This document shows, one piece after another, positions 6,729 to 8,440 of a DNA stretch of 8,440 nt (its first letter is position 1; every line of letters starts with the position of its first letter). The stretch spans positions 1 to 8,440 of the forward strand of contig JAJZPP010000013.1 of NCBI GenBank assembly GCA_021811115.1, given 5' to 3'. A program made the translations under genes and the position numbers. Source of the DNA: a bacterium. GTDB taxonomy: Bacteria; Chlamydiota; Chlamydiia; Chlamydiales; FEN-1388. The notes beneath the pieces were generated by a model that did not search any database, was not told the origin of the DNA, and saw only the letters and a list, made by a program, of their open reading frames with translations.

Positions 6729-8024
6729 TTAACCTTCAGGAGGTTTAACCCCAAGTCGTTTTTCGATCAAGTACTCTTCACATTTCCGAATCGCAATATT
6801 GATGATCAGTCGATTCTTAATCTCTTCTTCAGAAAGTGAGTTGTGTAACACACACTGCGTTGGAGCGATGCCCTTGGCCTGGTAGACCAGCTCTTCCATC
6901 AATTCTTTTTGTGTGTAGGACGGATTGAGTGAGAGGAGGATCGGGTGGAAGAGGAAGTAGAGAGTGTATTGTCGCTTGACCTCATCGAGGAAAGATTTTC
7001 GAAGCCCTTCCTTGTCAGTAGCCTCTTGATGGTGCGCACGAAGGTCTTCCATGTATGATGTGAAACGGCTCTCTGTTTCGTGCTCCACAAGCGTTTGAGG
7101 AAGGTCAAAGGCGTACAGCCGAATGAGCTCGTTTTTAAGCTGTCGTCGCACCCGCTCAAAAGCTGCATGGAACCCAGAAAGCTCGAGGTGGCGTCTGAGT
7201 TTTGAATGGAGGTCTTCCATGGAGAGAGCGCCGCAGGATTTGGCAAACTCATCATTCTCTTCAGGCAGCTTGCAGGTATACACAGAGTGGAGCGTCAATA
7301 TGGCAGGGATTGGATCGGTTCCTTCTGCGGATGGGGGAATCGTCACCTCCTTGGTCTCTTCGCATTTCATGCCTGTGACAGCTTCGAGGAGCCAGTCGGG
7401 AACCTGACTCTTCTTTAAATAGAAATCCTCTTCTTTGAAGAAGACTGTCTTTGGCTCAGCGATCTCTTGGACCGTGCAAACAACCTCGTCTCCCTCTTCA
7501 GCGGGGCGATCGGTGATCGGAATGCGCTCGGAGTGGGTGTATCGGAGCGATTCATACCGCTCTTGATATTGCTCTTCGGTGACTTCTGGTGGCGTTGCGT
7601 AATCGAGGTTAAGATCCTCCACAGCAATTGCTGGAACTTCAGGAAACGCCTCGTATTCGATGGTAATTTCAGCCCCTTTTTCTGAAGAGCAACTGTCCAC
7701 AGATGCTCGGCGGATGGAGTGGTCGGAAAACGGCTTGCGTCCAATCAATTTGACTGCCTCATTGAAGGAGGTTGAGAGGACGATCGATCGCATGCGCTTC
7801 AAGATTTCATCCCCGTACTGGTTAACGAGCAGCTCATCGGGGATTTTTCCTTTACGGAATCCTGGGAGAGAGGCCTCTTTTCGGATCTCTTTTTTGGCTC
7901 GTTCGTAGGCTGCGGCGCAGGGGACAGGTTGCACGGTGATTTTCATTTCAACGATACAGCCTGGCTTCAGCGTCGACTGAACGGAAATAGACTCACTTGC
8001 AGTTTGTACAGCTGGTTTGTTCAC
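6729..8024 (-). CDS. tig: Trigger factor, ribosome-associated chaperone / peptidyl-prolyl isomerase
   Basis: Trigger factor binds the ribosome tunnel exit and shields nascent chains. The 431-residue product has the usual family length and the ribosome-docking signature GFRKGKIP at 55-62 within the N-terminal domain (about 20-135). A PPIase-like segment spans about 165-250, and a helical C-terminal chaperone domain contains [11 protein letters not shown] (306-316). The N-terminal domain is recognisably chlamydial ([22 protein letters not shown]). The start is a GTG at 8024; it gives an N-terminal extension before PGCIV like that of C. trachomatis trigger factor as I recall it, whereas the internal ATG at 7946 would remove the first beta strand. 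The ribosome site is poor: AGAGG lies 13 bases away and GGTG is closer, inside a small hairpin. The gene leads the chaperone-protease operon, 80 bases after two tRNA genes. Confidence 0.97.
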   Translation of the reverse strand: MNKPAVQTASESISVQSTLKPGCIVEMKITVQPVPCAAAYERAKKEIRKEASLPGFRKGKIPDELLVNQYGDEILKRMRSIVLSTSFNEAVKLIGRKPFSDHSIRRASVDSCSSEKGAEITIEYEAFPEVPAIAVEDLNLDYATPPEVTEEQYQERYESLRYTHSERIPITDRPAEEGDEVVCTVQEIAEPKTVFFKEEDFYLKKSQVPDWLLEAVTGMKCEETKEVTIPPSAEGTDPIPAILTLHSVYTCKLPEENDEFAKSCGALSMEDLHSKLRRHLELSGFHAAFERVRRQLKNELIRLYAFDLPQTLVEHETESRFTSYMEDLRAHHQEATDKEGLRKSFLDEVKRQYTLYFLFHPILLSLNPSYTQKELMEELVYQAKGIAPTQCVLHNSLSEEEIKNRLIINIAIRKCEEYLIEKRLGVKPPEG

Positions 8025-8039
8025 GGTTTACACCAAACC
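8025..8039 (-). promoter_or_regulatory. Small hairpin abutting the tig GTG start
   Basis: GGTTT (8039-8035 on the minus strand) pairs with AAACC (8029-8025) around the loop GGTGT. The stem ends exactly where the GTG start begins, and the loop holds the nearest Shine-Dalgarno-like sequence (GGTG). With only 5 pairs it is weakly stable, so a role in tig translation is a possibility rather than a call. Confidence 0.35.
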
Positions 8040-8054
8040 TCTATGGTTATATGG

Positions 8055-8074
8055 GAGGCTCCTGCAAGAGCCTC
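8055..8074. repeat. 7-bp inverted repeat in the tRNA-tig spacer
   Basis: GAGGCTC (8055-8061) and GAGCCTC (8068-8074) form a perfect GC-rich stem around a 6-base loop. No T-run follows on the minus strand, so it is not a standard terminator; it may be leader structure of tig or a weak attenuator after the tRNAs. Confidence 0.5.
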
Positions 8075-8082
8075 ATGGGAAT

Positions 8083-8100
8083 GAGTTTTGCAAAAAACTC
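8083..8100. repeat. Inverted repeat just downstream of tRNA-Gly(GCC)
   Basis: GAGTTTT (8083-8089) and AAAACTC (8094-8100) pair around GCAA. On the minus strand it begins four bases after the tRNA discriminator base and has a U-rich left arm. It could mark the 3' end or a processing point of the tRNA precursor; the stem is AT-rich and no clear U-tract follows. Confidence 0.4.
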
Positions 8101-8104
8101 GAAT

Positions 8105-8176
8105 AGCGGGCGATGGGGCTTGAACCCACGACCCTCACGTTGGCAACGTGATGCTCTACCACTGAGCTACGCCCGC
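8105..8176 (-). tRNA. tRNA-Gly (anticodon GCC)
   Basis: The minus strand folds into a full 72-base cloverleaf. The acceptor arms GCGGGCG/CGCCCGC are perfectly paired with discriminator U. The D arm is GCTC-AGTGGTA-GAGC, the anticodon arm TCACG-TTGCCAA-CGTGA, and the T arm GTGGG-TTCAAGC-CCCAT. The loop gives anticodon GCC, reading GGC and GGU. CCA is not encoded. It follows the other glycine tRNA after 2 bases, so the two are surely processed from one precursor. Confidence 0.97.
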
Positions 8177-8178
8177 AG

Positions 8179-8251
<73 letters not shown>

Positions 8252-8265
8252 ATAAGACGCCATCT

Positions 8266-8295
8266 AGGCTACCCAATAGTTGAATAATTTAGCAA
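8266..8295 (-). promoter_or_regulatory. Probable promoter of the glycine tRNA pair
   Basis: On the minus strand TTGCTA (8295-8290) is followed after 18 bases by TAGCCT (8271-8266), a weak -10. Transcription would start near 8259, leaving a leader of about 8 bases before the first tRNA. The -35 hexamer is identical to that of the hypothetical-protein operon. The poor -10 keeps confidence modest. Confidence 0.4.
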
Positions 8296-8302
8296 GCGAA
8301 GT

Positions 8303-8319
8303 TGTCGATCAGATCGACA
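8303..8319. promoter_or_regulatory. 17-bp perfect dyad upstream of the tRNA promoter
   Basis: TGTCGATC and GATCGACA flank a single central A. The dyad ends 7 bases above the predicted -35 of the tRNA promoter. There is no T-run on either side, and a one-base centre is too tight for an RNA hairpin without opening the inner pairs, so a DNA-binding site is more likely than a terminator. Confidence 0.4.
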
Positions 8320-8440
8320 GGGTGCAATTAAAAGTGCGGGGTTTATGTCGACTTAAGTTTTTTTTCTTTTCATCAGCGCAGAGGCGAGTACAACATCCCT
8401 TAAATCCCTTGAATAGCTGTCTTGTCTGTTTCCGCATATT

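Noticed and set aside
6710..6754. Longer clpP form starting at an ATG inside tig
   Set aside because: It would overlap tig and add residues absent from the family; the ATG at 6709 fits the ClpP N-terminus.
8309..8437. A 42-codon minus-strand frame (MRKQTRQLFKG...) open to the window edge, ending in the dyad
   Set aside because: It is short and basic with no recognisable domain, the ribosome site is outside the window, and it runs through poly-A sequence. It might be the tail of a gene beyond the edge, but the window cannot show this.

Overview
The window looks like chromosomal DNA from a member of the Chlamydiota, most likely an environmental (Parachlamydiales-like) lineage. The main reasons are the order tig-clpP-clpX and a trigger factor that, from my memory of the Chlamydia trachomatis protein, shares lineage-type segments with it (an N-terminal extension before a 'GC.V' strand, GFRKGK.P, RKP.S followed by S.D.C, and YEAFP). 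Base composition looks balanced by eye. The phylum assignment is an inference; no search was possible. Every supported gene is on the minus strand, so transcription runs from high to low coordinates.

Right part (about 8440 to 4835): a plausible promoter and a 17-bp dyad precede two back-to-back glycine tRNA genes, tRNA-Gly(CCC) and tRNA-Gly(GCC), only 2 bases apart. An 80-base spacer with three small hairpins leads into tig (trigger factor), clpP (Clp protease subunit) and clpX (unfoldase). The three protein genes are separated by only 19 and 21 bases and end in a strong intrinsic terminator whose stem contains the clpX stop codon. This is a protein-quality-control operon: a ribosome-bound chaperone followed by both halves of the ClpXP protease.

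Middle (about 4834 to 4329): about 500 bases without a convincing gene. It holds a long AT-rich near-perfect palindrome followed by T7 on the plus strand, a good sigma-70-type promoter pointing left (TTGCTA-17-TATAAT), and a perfect 13-bp hairpin in the predicted leader of the next operon.

Left part (4328 to 1): a tight three-gene operon encoding proteins of 503, 628 and at least 298 residues that I cannot assign to a named family. They are rich in Ser, Thr, Gln and Asn, poor in charge, and predicted mostly helical, with no classical signal peptide or long membrane segment. They share short recurring sequence modules: one of about 35-40 residues occurs once in the first protein, twice in the second and once in the third. 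The second protein also carries a tandem duplication of about 145 residues. This paralogous, probably secreted (type III-like) or surface-filament gene set is the best candidate here for an undescribed system. The third gene runs off the left edge.
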